Of a DNA stretch of 56,126 nucleotides, positions 7,382 to 16,914 are shown one piece after another. The notes beneath the pieces are model-generated. The model made no database searches and had not been told where the DNA came from. It saw only the letters and a program-made list of their open reading frames with translations. The stretch lies in assembly GCA_002838945.1 (NCBI GenBank), contig PGXB01000021.1, positions 1 through 56,126 of the forward strand, written 5' to 3'. Each line of letters begins with the position of its first letter. The stretch's first letter is position 1. The translations under genes were made by a program, and so were the position numbers. Source of the DNA: a candidate division Zixibacteria bacterium HGW-Zixibacteria-1. Its GTDB lineage: Bacteria > Zixibacteria > MSB-5A5 > GN15 > PGXB01.

Positions 7382-10249
7382 CTACTTGATCAGAGCCATT
7401 TTGCGCACTTGTGAAGACTCGCTCGCGGTCATTTTGTAAAAATAAATTCCGCTCGGCGCCGTTTCGCCCCCTTTAAGCGAGCCATCCCAGACCAGTTTGT
7501 GCCTTCCGGCTGACAGGACATCATTATGGAGAACCACCACTTCCTGACCAAGAATATTATAGACGTTTATTTCAACATGCTCGGTTCTTGGCAGACTTAT
7601 TTCAATAACGGTCCTCAGATTGAACGGGTTGGGATAATTTTGTCCAAGCGATATTTGCCTCGGAAGAACGGCATCGTGATCATCCGGCACATCGGTCGGA
7701 TTGCCGATCATCATGGTTCCCGAAATGACTTTCGGAACCTGCTTGATTGATGATTCACCAAGAATATAACTGCCGGAACTGTCCGAATAAACGGTGTCGA
7801 TAACATTGAAGGCATCGCTTTCGCCGGCCGTAAAAAATATATCGGCAATATGGTAGGTGCCGGCCGGGATGGTACTGTCATTCAGAACCGAGTCGGCGAC
7901 ACGAAAGCCGAATTCCCCGGTTCCGCCTGTTTGCACCGAGGTGTAATAGGTAACGAAATCCGGCAGGTTGGATTCATTAATAACAATTGAATCCAAAGCG
8001 GCGGTACTGCTGTCGTATCCGAACGGCACATAGCCGCCCCTGGCCGCCGAACTCAGTGTCAAATATACCGGTACCAGGCCGGTCAGGCCGGGCATGACAT
8101 TGGTATTCATGAATTGTACCGTGTCCGAAGAGGACAGGAAAATATCGATCGGTATAAATACTTCCACATTGAATGAAGCACTGTCGATAATGCTTAAACC
8201 GGAGTGATGATAACCGGTTGCGAGCGTTGAAGTTTCGATTGTAATATTTATGGTGTCATTATCACTGCCGCTTGCCCGGTCAATATCGATCCAGTTGTCA
8301 GCCGGAATAGCTGTCCAGCCAAGACTTCCATCGCCGGAGTTTTGAATCCGGGTCAGCCCATTGAGCGTTGCGCCCGCCGTGGCATTAAATATAAATGAAT
8401 CGGGAACCGGATCAATACAGGATAAGCCGTCCAAAAGCTCGGCATATACCCAGACCGTCTCGGGAGAATTGGCCGCCTCCGAAGATATAAATTCCACCGC
8501 CGCCGAATTATCTCCCGGTATTAAATCAGCGGTGCTGATATTGACAAAAAGTGTTTCACCTTGTGTTCCGTTGGTGGCATCAAGTGACATCCACGAGACA
8601 CTTTCGGACGCGTTCCAGGTCAAAACACCGCTTCCGGAATTGTCGATAACAATCGGCTGCGGTTCGGGATCACCAAGCTTCTGGAGTATTCTGAATCGTA
8701 CCGTATCAGGACTTAATTCCAGCAACGGCGCGGTGACCGTCAGCGCGACCGAAACGGCCCGTGAGGAGTCGCCTGCATCATTATCAATAAGCTTTATTTC
8801 ACCGGTATAAGTACCGTATGACAAGGTGTCGGCGGCAATTGATATTTCGATATTGGCCGGTGTTATGCCTGTTGATGGTGTGACACTCAGCCAATCCGTT
8901 TCGGCGACCGCCGACCAGTTAATGGTTCCCAGCCCGTTGTTGCTCAGAGTGGCGGTCTGTGAAGCGGGCAGGCTTCCCCCCTCCTCCATGACGAAAGCAA
9001 GGCTCGCCGGCACGGGAATCAATCCCGGATTATTAAAATTTTTGATGGTGAGATATACGTCGAAATTACCGGCACGGTAATCGGCCCACGTAAACAGCAG
9101 CTTATATCCATCCGTGGCCACATCGGGTTGAAGCTGACGGCCGTCGATGTTTTCATGGACAAGGAAATTACTGCCGCTGGATAATCCATTATGATCGATA
9201 ATTTGTGCCATGATATCATACTGACCCGATACCGAATCGGCCCAGACCACCGCCACATTTCCCAAATAATCGGCGCAGAGGGCAACGTCGCGCTGCGTTC
9301 GGCCGTTGTCATTGCCGTTGACTTTTCTGGAAAGCGCCAGAGCGGTTCCGGTCGAATCGAATCGTCTTAGATAGACATCCGGATTGGCCGGATAAACGCC
9401 GTTTCGCCAGTCGATCCAGCCGACATAAAAGCGTCCGCGCCCGTCCGCCGCGACATCGGGAAATGCCTGCTTGGCGCCGGTCAGGTCATCGCCAGCCCTG
9501 ATATTCCCGCCGACCGCTGCGGCCAGCGAATCGAATCGCTGGAAAAATATATCATCATTGCCCAGTCTGTTATCATACCAGACCACCACAAAACCGCCGC
9601 CGCCAAGCGCCGCTACATGCGGTGAATGCTGCTGGGAGACGATTGTTTCGCTGTTGATTTTAAAACTGCTGCCGATCGGCGCGCCGGCCGAAGAAATTCG
9701 ACGGCCATATATATCCCAGTTATTATTGCGATAATCGGCCCAGACGACAACCGCTGAGCCGCTCTTCAGGACCGCCGCATCGGGGGATTCACAAATAACA
9801 TTGGTAAGTTCGGTGGTGACATTAAAGTTATTTTCAAAACCTGAACTATCCATAATTGACGCATATATATTGGGGCCAAAGGGATATTCGCCGTTGCGAT
9901 AATCCTTCCAGACCGATAAATAATGACCCGAAGAAAAGGCCGCGACAGCCGGCTCCATCTGTATCGAGGAATTTATGTCATCATTCAGTTTCCGATTGGC
10001 GCCGTCTTTTATTCCGGAGGTATCTATTATTTGATAATAAATATCCGATTCGCCGTTTCTCTTATCGGTCCAGACGACAACCATGTCTCCATTGCGCCCC
10101 GAAGCGATACGCGGCTGATATTGGTCGCTGATCGTGTTATCATCATTGAGCTTAATGTCGTACAGGTCGGCGCCGGCGGCCTTTCCTGAGGCAAGGTGCA
10201 GGACGATGACGATTACAAATATAATTATGTACATACGGCGGCTTTTCAT
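7382..10249 (-). CDS. Large secreted protein with beta repeats and C-terminal sorting domain
   Basis: This is a cell-surface or extracellular protein of about 955 residues. After a signal region (YIIIFVIVIVLHLASG) come repeated units with VVVWTDKRNGESDIYYQ-, VVVWADYRNNNWDIYGR- and VVVWYDNRLGNDDIFFQ-like cores, as in beta-propeller-type repeats. About four Ig-like modules of the viral A-type/BACON kind follow (for example WSAVAETDWLSVTPSTG and WNASESVSWMSLDATNG). The end is a FlgD-like domain beginning LGQNYPNPFN and finishing GIYFYKMTASESSQVRKMAL, typical of type IX-like sorted proteins in FCB bacteria. The open frame extends to a TTG at 10297. I prefer the ATG at 10249 because it starts directly before the signal segment, though no strong ribosome site is seen. 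Function is unknown; binding or adhesion is plausible. Confidence 0.85.
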   Translation of the reverse strand: MKSRRMYIIIFVIVIVLHLASGKAAGADLYDIKLNDDNTISDQYQPRIASGRNGDMVVVWTDKRNGESDIYYQIIDTSGIKDGANRKLNDDINSSIQMEPAVAAFSSGHYLSVWKDYRNGEYPFGPNIYASIMDSSGFENNFNVTTELTNVICESPDAAVLKSGSAVVVWADYRNNNWDIYGRRISSAGAPIGSSFKINSETIVSQQHSPHVAALGGGGFVVVWYDNRLGNDDIFFQRFDSLAAAVGGNIRAGDDLTGAKQAFPDVAADGRGRFYVGWIDWRNGVYPANPDVYLRRFDSTGTALALSRKVNGNDNGRTQRDVALCADYLGNVAVVWADSVSGQYDIMAQIIDHNGLSSGSNFLVHENIDGRQLQPDVATDGYKLLFTWADYRAGNFDVYLTIKNFNNPGLIPVPASLAFVMEEGGSLPASQTATLSNNGLGTINWSAVAETDWLSVTPSTGITPANIEISIAADTLSYGTYTGEIKLIDNDAGDSSRAVSVALTVTAPLLELSPDTVRFRILQKLGDPEPQPIVIDNSGSGVLTWNASESVSWMSLDATNGTQGETLFVNISTADLIPGDNSAAVEFISSEAANSPETVWVYAELLDGLSCIDPVPDSFIFNATAGATLNGLTRIQNSGDGSLGWTAIPADNWIDIDRASGSDNDTINITIETSTLATGYHHSGLSIIDSASFNVEVFIPIDIFLSSSDTVQFMNTNVMPGLTGLVPVYLTLSSAARGGYVPFGYDSSTAALDSIVINESNLPDFVTYYTSVQTGGTGEFGFRVADSVLNDSTIPAGTYHIADIFFTAGESDAFNVIDTVYSDSSGSYILGESSIKQVPKVISGTMMIGNPTDVPDDHDAVLPRQISLGQNYPNPFNLRTVIEISLPRTEHVEINVYNILGQEVVVLHNDVLSAGRHKLVWDGSLKGGETAPSGIYFYKMTASESSQVRKMALIK

Positions 10250-10392
10250 CGATAAACATAATAGCAATATCGATGCCCTTAACCGCCCCTTTAACAAAAG
10301 GAATTTGCCTGCTTTAATCCATTGAATATCAATGAGATTTGATGCGGGCCGGAAACTGTGCGGGGATTTTTTTTACGAACCTGAATTAAACA

Positions 10393-10429
10393 AGGAAAAC
10401 AGTTCCAAATCTACCGGAACTGTTTTCCT
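10393..10429 (-). terminator. Hairpin downstream of the COX24-type gene
   Basis: A perfect 14-bp stem AGGAAAACAGTTCC / GGAACTGTTTTCCT with a 9-base loop lies 41 bases after the stop of the small basic protein. The tail is T-rich (TGTTTAATT) but not a clean T run. Confidence 0.6.
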
Positions 10430-10469
10430 CACTATACTTAATGTCAGGCGTAGAAACCTTAAGAGTCAA

Positions 10470-10565
10470 TTATCTTTTTTTCTTTTTATGACGATCGGCT
10501 CTTCTGCGTTTTTTCCGTTTGTGCGTTTTAATTTTCTGACGTTTTCTCTTCTTACCGCTTGGCAT
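10470..10565 (-). CDS. AURKAIP1/COX24-type small basic protein (31 residues)
   Basis: This tiny gene encodes MPSGKKRKRQKIKTHKRKKR followed by RRADRHKKKKR, about two thirds Lys/Arg. It matches the short bacterial AURKAIP1/COX24 domain proteins of Bacteroidetes and relatives (typical start MPSGKKRKRHK-x-x-THKRKKR), which are thought to be small-subunit ribosomal proteins. GGAGG lies 5 bases upstream of the ATG, so it is clearly a translated gene. It is 30 bp downstream of the HU gene on the same strand and probably shares its transcript. It ends before a strong hairpin. Confidence 0.85.
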   Translation of the reverse strand: MPSGKKRKRQKIKTHKRKKRRRADRHKKKKR

Positions 10566-10595
10566 TAAACCTCCATAACAGCATGAGCATACAAG

Positions 10596-10880
10596 CTATA
10601 CGGGCAATTTCACAATCATGTTTTTGAATTCATTTGACGGTTTAAACACCGGCACTTTTCTTCCGGGAACAGGAACTACATCGCCTGTCCGTGGATTTCT
10701 CGCCTTACGTTCTTTTCTCAGTTTAACCTTGAAAGTCCCAAAGCCGCGGATTTCGATATTGTTTCCGGTCTCCATCGACTTTTTGACGGTATCCAGGAAA
10801 GCATCAACGACAACGGCAACATCTGTCCGGGTCAGCCCGGTTCTTTCGGCAACCTTTTCCACCAGATCTGCCTTGGTCAT
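10596..10880 (-). CDS. HU/IHF-family DNA-binding protein
   Basis: This is a nucleoid protein that bends DNA as a dimer. The 94-residue length and motifs are standard: KADLVEKVAERTGLT at the N-terminus, GFGTFKVKLRKERKARNPRTG as the start of the DNA-binding arm, and VPVFKPSNEFK near the end. The ATG is preceded by GGGAGG. It is followed by the COX24-type gene. HU and IHF subunits cannot be told apart from one sequence. Confidence 0.95.
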   Translation of the reverse strand: MTKADLVEKVAERTGLTRTDVAVVVDAFLDTVKKSMETGNNIEIRGFGTFKVKLRKERKARNPRTGDVVPVPGRKVPVFKPSNEFKNMIVKLPV

Positions 10881-11001
10881 CTTTTATCCTCCCTCTTCTC
10901 TTGCTGGTTTATTTTTAACAACTATTTTCTCCAACCCAGCACTTCAGTTCCCCCGTCCCCGATTGTTTATTTTTACTTAAGCTAACTAGGAGCTGATACT
11001 G

Positions 11002-11030
11002 AAATTACAAAATGATTATTCGTAAGTCAA
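11002..11030 (-). promoter_or_regulatory. Candidate promoter for the HU gene
   Basis: On the minus strand TTGACT (11025-11030), 17 bases, then TAATTT (11002-11007), in an AT-rich gap between sppA and the HU gene. The leader would be about 115 bases. Confidence 0.4.
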
Positions 11031-11044
11031 TAGTTTTTATTAAT

Positions 11045-11941
11045 TTAATATAAATACATTACGCGGGGGCCGCCGACCTCGCCCGCGGCATATTCCCGAA
11101 CATTTCCCGCCAGGGAGCCCAGAATATCGAAAAAGCCCGGCTTTGGCTTGACTTCCCTGACCAGTCTGGGTTTTCCCTCGATTCCGGCCATATCGGCTGC
11201 CAGCCGAACCGCATCCTCAAAGCCACCAAGAGTGTCGACCAGCTTGAGAGCCAGCGCCTGACGGCCGCTGAAAATCGAACCATCGGCTATTTTATAGACC
11301 TCTTCCCGCTCTATCCCGCGGCCCTCACTGACCACATCGACAAACTGCTCATAAGTATCGGTAATCATGGAAGTCAGCATTTTTCGTTCATTCTCTGTCA
11401 TGGCTTTGTTAAAGGCCCCGACATCTTTGAGTTCGCCCGATTTGACCGTTTCATAGCTGACACCGATCTTATCAAGAAGTTTACCGATCGTCGGAAATTG
11501 AATGATAACGCCGATCGATCCGGTCATTGTGCCCGGATTGGCCATGATTTTATCGGCCGCGCAGGCTATTAAATAGCCGCCCGAGGCGGCCACCGACGAC
11601 ATCGCCACAATCACCGGCTTGCTATCTTCATTTCTGACCCGCAAAATCTCCTCATAAATTTCCTGTGACGGCGCGACCGCGCCTCCCGGAGAATCTATGT
11701 GAAGAATGATTGCCCTGATGCTGTTGGATTCGCCCCATTTTTTCAGCTGACGAATAATCGAGGCTGATTCATATATCCCGCCGTAAACTTCTACTACTGC
11801 AATCTTTTCCCTGAATCCTCCCAGATCGACGCCGTCATCGGCATAATATGCCCCGAGGAACATCAAGCCGAAAAAACCGATCGCTATAACAAAAGTGAAG
11901 ATAATGATTACGGCTATAACAACATCCCTTTTGCGTGCCAT
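11045..11941 (-). CDS. sppA: Signal peptide peptidase SppA (S49 serine protease)
   Basis: SppA degrades leftover signal peptides in the membrane. The 298-residue protein has one N-terminal membrane segment (about 8-31) and a ClpP-like S49 domain. The nucleophile is S120 in SSVAASGGYLIA and the general base K172 in SGELKDVG. Their spacing of 52 residues matches the S147/K199 pair of the Bacillus enzyme. It is the short, single-domain type of about 300 residues. It lies 10 bp downstream of the lytic transglycosylase gene on the same strand and is probably co-transcribed with it. Confidence 0.93.
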   Translation of the reverse strand: MARKRDVVIAVIIIFTFVIAIGFFGLMFLGAYYADDGVDLGGFREKIAVVEVYGGIYESASIIRQLKKWGESNSIRAIILHIDSPGGAVAPSQEIYEEILRVRNEDSKPVIVAMSSVAASGGYLIACAADKIMANPGTMTGSIGVIIQFPTIGKLLDKIGVSYETVKSGELKDVGAFNKAMTENERKMLTSMITDTYEQFVDVVSEGRGIEREEVYKIADGSIFSGRQALALKLVDTLGGFEDAVRLAADMAGIEGKPRLVREVKPKPGFFDILGSLAGNVREYAAGEVGGPRVMYLY

Positions 11942-11951
11942 AATTATTCCC

Positions 11952-14036
11952 TTAATTAGAATAGATTTTTAGCTTGATCCCGGCTCTCAGTTTCTCCGGA
12001 CTGGAGACATCGTTCCAAGCCATTATCCTCGATACGGTAGTATTGAAAAGGGTGGCTATTCCGGAAAGGGTATCACCCCTTTTTACCGTATAAAGCGTAT
12101 AACCGCCGCCGGAAGCACCTTCTCTCACAACCAGTTTCTGGCCGGGATAAATCTGGCTGTTCTTACCCATACTGTTGAGGGATCTCAGCTCACCGGTTGT
12201 CATACCATATTTGCGGGCAATTTCCCACAAGGTATCACCCTTTTTGACCGTGTATGTTCCGGACCCGGAATTATTATTTTTTTGCGAATAAGTATTCGAT
12301 CCGCTGCCTTCAAAAATCGCTAATTTCTGACCGACATAGATTCTGGAGTTTCGATCCAGGCCGTTCAGTCGCCTGATCTTTTCGGGGGTGGTTCCGAAGG
12401 CCCGGGCAATATCCCAAACCGTATCGCCGGAACGAACCGCATAAACGTTGCCTTGGGCATCATAATCATTCTTGCTCTGGCGGGCGTATTCGCGGTCGTT
12501 CGGGATCGGTACAATCAGACTCTTGCCCGCATAAATTTTCGATCTGTTGCTGAGATTGTTGGCTTCCAGTATGGCGTATTGCGAAACGCCGTATTTGCTG
12601 GCAATTGTCGAAATAGTCTCGCCCTTCCTTATCTCGTGACGGACAAAACTTGTTTCTTTCGATGATGGTATCTTGTCATAGACAGCGAGGAATTTATTCT
12701 TGTAGCCTTTCGGCAGACGCAGATTATATTTGTTCTTATTCGGAGGTGTGAAACGGCGAAGAAGCTCCGGGTTGTGTTCCTGGATTTCCTCTATCGAACA
12801 GCCGATAGCCTCGGCAATGGTCTTAAGATCAAGACAACGGTCGATAAGGACTTCTTCATACTCCCATCTATCGGCATAATCGATATCGGAAAAGCCGAAC
12901 TTTTCAGGGTCCTTGCTGATCATGGTCGCCGCCATAAAAAACGGCACATAGTCTTCCGTTTGTTTTCGCAGGTTCAACTTCCAGAAATCGTTGGTATTCT
13001 GTTTTTTAATAGTTCGGCTGACCCGCCCGGGTCCGCCATTATAAGCGGCCAGGGCCAGTTCCCAGCTTCCGAATTGCTTATAGAGATCTTTCAAAAACCG
13101 CGCCGCAGATTCGGTTGCCTTGATCGGGTCCTTGCGCTCATCATACCACCAGCTACGATTCATATTATAGAGACGGCCGGTCGAGGCTATAAACTGCCAG
13201 AGACCCATGGCCCTTGCCCATGAATATGCATGAGGATTGTACCCCGATTCCACCATCGCCAGGTACTTCAGGTCAGTGGGTATTCCGTACTCGGTAAAAA
13301 CACTGTCAATCATCGGGAGATATTTGGTCGAACGGGACAGATATCTCTCGATGGCGTCGCGAGCGACGGTTTGATAATAAAGAATACTCTTTTTTACCCG
13401 ATCGTTGAGAACAACCGGCACGTTGTAAGATATCTTCTCCTCGGCGTACTGCTCGAGCCGTTTGAACTCCGATGAATCTATCTTGATATTGTTAATTTCC
13501 GAAAACCGCGCAATCAGGACATCGGGAGATATATCGCCCGGAAGATGCCCAAGCGATAATAAAGTCGTCCTGTAGTTGGTTACGATGTCGGCCAGAAGAC
13601 GGTTGTATTTGACCGATTCCGGTGATAACGTGTCGGATTCGGCGTCGATATCGAGCTGACCGAGAATGGATAAACTTTTTTCGAAATAATATTGCGCCTC
13701 TTCCCATGCTGTTTCCTGATTGGCCGTCAATCCCATCGTGTAATATTCGTTGGCGATTGTTAATTCTCTCCAGATATAATCATCAACCGCAACCGTCATA
13801 TCTTCTGCGGCGACACCAGTCGAATCATCCGTCACGAACGGATTGTCGCCAATGCGATCCAGCACGATCTCATTTTCGACGTCGGTGACATTCCCATATT
13901 CGATTTCATCAGTATTCATTTTGTCAGGAATTTTATTTCCGTCGATCTGGGGATTTTTAAGGTTTGGATTTGTGCAGGAAATCAACAGAATTCCCAGAAA
14001 AATGAAAATCAAAGATGCAGACAAAGATTTAGACAT
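11952..14036 (-). CDS. MltD-like lytic transglycosylase lipoprotein with four LysM domains
   Basis: The 694-residue envelope protein cleaves peptidoglycan glycan strands. A lipoprotein signal (FLGILLISC, lipobox Cys about 21) anchors it. A long linker leads to the SLT domain (about 245-385) with catalytic Glu in AMVESGYNPHA, then GLWQFIASTGR and AAYNGGPGRV. Four LysM peptidoglycan-binding repeats fill the C-terminal third (openings HEIRKGETISTIA, YAVRSGDTVWDIA, YTVKKGDTLWEIA, YTVKRGDTLSGIA). It resembles E. coli MltD but with more LysM copies. It has its own promoter just beyond miaA, and sppA follows. Confidence 0.93.
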   Translation of the reverse strand: MSKSLSASLIFIFLGILLISCTNPNLKNPQIDGNKIPDKMNTDEIEYGNVTDVENEIVLDRIGDNPFVTDDSTGVAAEDMTVAVDDYIWRELTIANEYYTMGLTANQETAWEEAQYYFEKSLSILGQLDIDAESDTLSPESVKYNRLLADIVTNYRTTLLSLGHLPGDISPDVLIARFSEINNIKIDSSEFKRLEQYAEEKISYNVPVVLNDRVKKSILYYQTVARDAIERYLSRSTKYLPMIDSVFTEYGIPTDLKYLAMVESGYNPHAYSWARAMGLWQFIASTGRLYNMNRSWWYDERKDPIKATESAARFLKDLYKQFGSWELALAAYNGGPGRVSRTIKKQNTNDFWKLNLRKQTEDYVPFFMAATMISKDPEKFGFSDIDYADRWEYEEVLIDRCLDLKTIAEAIGCSIEEIQEHNPELLRRFTPPNKNKYNLRLPKGYKNKFLAVYDKIPSSKETSFVRHEIRKGETISTIASKYGVSQYAILEANNLSNRSKIYAGKSLIVPIPNDREYARQSKNDYDAQGNVYAVRSGDTVWDIARAFGTTPEKIRRLNGLDRNSRIYVGQKLAIFEGSGSNTYSQKNNNSGSGTYTVKKGDTLWEIARKYGMTTGELRSLNSMGKNSQIYPGQKLVVREGASGGGYTLYTVKRGDTLSGIATLFNTTVSRIMAWNDVSSPEKLRAGIKLKIYSN

Positions 14037-14130
14037 AACTTTTACCCCAAGTGTTTTTGGTCTTCCATGACAATAATTATCGTCCTATTTACCGTCAGAC
14101 TTAACTGGTCGCCCACCTAACTTATTGATA

Positions 14131-14160
14131 TATATATGAAAATAAGGAAATCTATGTCAA
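14131..14160 (-). promoter_or_regulatory. Promoter for the lytic transglycosylase-sppA unit
   Basis: On the minus strand TTGACA (14155-14160), 18 bases, then TATATA (14131-14136). The -35 box lies just beyond the miaA stop codon, separating this unit from the lap/mut operon. Confidence 0.5.
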
Positions 14161-14162
14161 GT

Positions 14163-15104
14163 TTATTTTTCCCTGTTTTCAAAAATAGCCTTTACAACCT
14201 CATACGTTTCATCGGCTCCGGACATATACTCTATATCGTCCATTCCCCGAAACCAGGTAATCTGCCTTTTGGCAAATCGCCGGCTGTTTTGCTTAATAAG
14301 ATTGACGGCCGAATCAAGAGAAAGTTCATTATCAAAATACCTGAAAAGCTCCGCGTAGCCGATAACATTAACTTTCTCCACATTTGGGCGCCGCCCCATT
14401 TTGATCAAATCTTCGACTTCCTCAACCAGTCCCCCCGCAATCATCTCATCCACCCGCTTATTTATTTTACTATATAACACCTCTCTTGGTGGCAAAAGAC
14501 ATAAAATTCGATATAAATAATCATCATATTTTTTATTCCCGGCGGCAATTATCGCCGATTTTGAGCGCCCGGTCAGCTCAAATATCTCCAGCGCCCGAAT
14601 AATCCGCTTGATATTATGAGGATGGGTCTTGCGCGCCTCGAGGGGATCAACGGCCCGCAGTCTTTCAAACAGATACTCCGGCCCCTTTTCGACTGCGTCC
14701 TCTTCCAATCTTGTCCTGATGCTCAGATCATCATCCGGTATTTCCACGATGCCCTCGGTCAGCGCCCTGAGATACAGCCCGGTCCCGCCGCATATCAAAG
14801 GAATCTTATTTCCTGCCAGGGCGCTTCCGATCAATCGCCGGGCGTCATCGGCAAAATCAAACGCGGTATAACGATCTCCCGGCTCAACGAAATCGACCAG
14901 GTGAAATTCATATTTCTGCAGCAGGGAAACTTCGGGCTTGTCGGTCCCGATATTGAGATATTTGTAAATTTGCCTCGAATCGGCTGAAATTATCGGGATA
15001 TCGGAGAATTGTTCCAGAAGTCGAAGGGCAACACCGGTCTTCCCTGACGCGGTCGGGCCGGTGATGACAGGAATGACCGGCTTATTTTCTCTTGAATTTG
15101 ACAT
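14163..15104 (-). CDS. miaA: tRNA dimethylallyltransferase
   Basis: MiaA transfers a dimethylallyl group to A37 of tRNAs that read UNN codons. Of 313 residues, it has the P-loop GPTASGKT (about 17-24), the DSRQIYKYLNIGT region, GGTGLYLRAL and a KRQITWFR tail motif, all typical. The ATG at 15102-15104 is preferred over the preceding in-frame TTG. It overlaps the end of mutL by 23 bases, so translation is probably coupled. mutL-miaA adjacency is common in bacteria. Confidence 0.96.
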   Translation of the reverse strand: MSNSRENKPVIPVITGPTASGKTGVALRLLEQFSDIPIISADSRQIYKYLNIGTDKPEVSLLQKYEFHLVDFVEPGDRYTAFDFADDARRLIGSALAGNKIPLICGGTGLYLRALTEGIVEIPDDDLSIRTRLEEDAVEKGPEYLFERLRAVDPLEARKTHPHNIKRIIRALEIFELTGRSKSAIIAAGNKKYDDYLYRILCLLPPREVLYSKINKRVDEMIAGGLVEEVEDLIKMGRRPNVEKVNVIGYAELFRYFDNELSLDSAVNLIKQNSRRFAKRQITWFRGMDDIEYMSGADETYEVVKAIFENREK

Positions 15105-16914
15105 CAAGCTCGTCTTTGGTGATCTTCAGAATGGTCGGTCGGCCATGCGGGCAGGAATGCTGGTTTTCGGTCATCAGCAGCCTTTTCAGCAGCGTCAGGG
15201 CCTCCTGGCTGCCGAGACGATCGCCGGACATGATCGCGCCGCGGCAGGCGATTGACTGAACTACCGCCTTTTTCAATTCCTGGCCTGCTTTTCGCAATTC
15301 TTCGATATCCTCGAGAATGCCATTAAATATCCTTTCCGGAGATTTTTTTGACAGTGCTCCCGGTACCCCCGACAGCATCACTGTATTGCTTCCGAACGGT
15401 TCCGCCACAAAACCGGCTTTATTCAGAAGCTCGGATGATTCCTCATAAAGCAGATACCGGTCGGGCGAGAGTTCGATATTGACGGGGAAAAGAAGATTCT
15501 GCGAGACCGTTCCGCCCGAATCGATGGCCTTCAAATGTTCTTCATACAAAACTCTTTCGTGCGCCGTGTGCTGATCGACAATGAAAAGCTGATCGCCCGC
15601 CTTGAAAATCAGGTACAAATCGGTCAGACTTCCCATAAAGACAATATTACCCGATTCAATATCATCAGCCTTCAGCGCTACTCCCGGAGCCGCGGATTTA
15701 TCGCTTTGAACCGGGGGGCCGTCATCCGAAGCCACCGGCATAATATCATGATGACCGTATAATTTCCTGAGAATCGCTTCCGACGGCTCCGTTTGCCTTT
15801 GCGGCTCAAAGGCGCTGGCACGGCGGAAAGCCTCACCCTTCGAAATTGCCCGTCCCGGTGATAAAGTCTCCATCGAAATTCCCGGAGCATTGACACCTTC
15901 AGTTTGGTGCAAGGATCGTTTCACCGCATGATACAGAATATCATGAACCTGCCGTTCTTCGGACAGGCGCACTTCCGCTTTGGTCGGGTGAACATTGACA
16001 TCGACTCTGGCCGGATCAATATGCAGAAAAATCGCTCCGACCGGATAATTCCCGCGGGGAAGCATTTCCCCATACCCGGCGGTCACGGCATGCACCATCG
16101 TTTGTGACCTGATATACCGATTATTGATAAAAATGAACAATCCATACTGATTCTGCCGGACACTTTCCGGATAGCCGAGATACCCGTCAACATTCATAAT
16201 TTCGGTCTCGGCTTCGATTTCAATCAGGCGGTCGTCATTTTGACTCAATAAAAGCTTGGCTACCCGCGCTTTCAAATTCGAATAATTTTCATCGAGCGAA
16301 AAAACCGGGCGTCCGTTGAGGCGATAAGTGAAAATAACGTCGGGGGCGCTCAACGCCAGCGCCATGGCATTGCGGGTCAGATGTCGGGCCTCGGTGTTTT
16401 CCGCCTTAAGGAACTTCCGTCTTGCCGGGGTATTGAAGAACAGATCCGCCACCTCCACTTTTGTTCCGATCGGCGCCGCCGCCGGCTTGACACTCTGGAC
16501 CACGCCGCCTTCTATTATAATTTCCGTGCCGACATCGGAATCCGCCGTCCGCGTAATCATCCGCACCTTGGCAACCGAGCCGATCGACGGCAACGCTTCG
16601 CCCCGAAAACCAAAACTGCGAAGGTTCTCCAGATCATCGAAATTCGAAATCTTGCTGGTCGCATGACGCGAGAAAGCAATTTCCACCTGCTCGGCGCTTA
16701 TCCCGCAGCCGTTGTCGATGACCGATATAAGTTTCGTTCCCGACTTCTCGATGATGACATCGATTCTCGATGCGCCGGCGTCGAAAGAATTTTCCACCAG
16801 TTCCTTGAGAACGGCCGACGGCCGTTCAATGACTTCACCGGCGGCTATCTTGTTTATCAGCCGCTCCGGAAGCGGTCTTATCCAGCGCTTGTCCGTTTGT
16901 GCCCGATTACTCAT
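15082..16914 (-). CDS. mutL: DNA mismatch repair protein MutL (endonuclease type)
   Basis: MutL couples mismatch recognition by MutS to strand removal. The N-terminal GHKL ATPase is complete (KELVENSFDAGAS, DNGCGIS, FGFRGEALPSIGS). The C-terminal domain carries the nuclease metal motif DQHTAHERVLYE near residue 447 (consensus DQHAx2Ex4E, with Thr for Ala), ACRGAIMSGDRL, and CPHGRP near 588. It therefore nicks DNA itself, as in species without MutH. The ATG at 16914 overlaps the end of mutS by 8 bases; an upstream GTG is also in frame. Confidence 0.97.
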   Translation of the reverse strand: MSNRAQTDKRWIRPLPERLINKIAAGEVIERPSAVLKELVENSFDAGASRIDVIIEKSGTKLISVIDNGCGISAEQVEIAFSRHATSKISNFDDLENLRSFGFRGEALPSIGSVAKVRMITRTADSDVGTEIIIEGGVVQSVKPAAAPIGTKVEVADLFFNTPARRKFLKAENTEARHLTRNAMALALSAPDVIFTYRLNGRPVFSLDENYSNLKARVAKLLLSQNDDRLIEIEAETEIMNVDGYLGYPESVRQNQYGLFIFINNRYIRSQTMVHAVTAGYGEMLPRGNYPVGAIFLHIDPARVDVNVHPTKAEVRLSEERQVHDILYHAVKRSLHQTEGVNAPGISMETLSPGRAISKGEAFRRASAFEPQRQTEPSEAILRKLYGHHDIMPVASDDGPPVQSDKSAAPGVALKADDIESGNIVFMGSLTDLYLIFKAGDQLFIVDQHTAHERVLYEEHLKAIDSGGTVSQNLLFPVNIELSPDRYLLYEESSELLNKAGFVAEPFGSNTVMLSGVPGALSKKSPERIFNGILEDIEELRKAGQELKKAVVQSIACRGAIMSGDRLGSQEALTLLKRLLMTENQHSCPHGRPTILKITKDELDVKFKRK

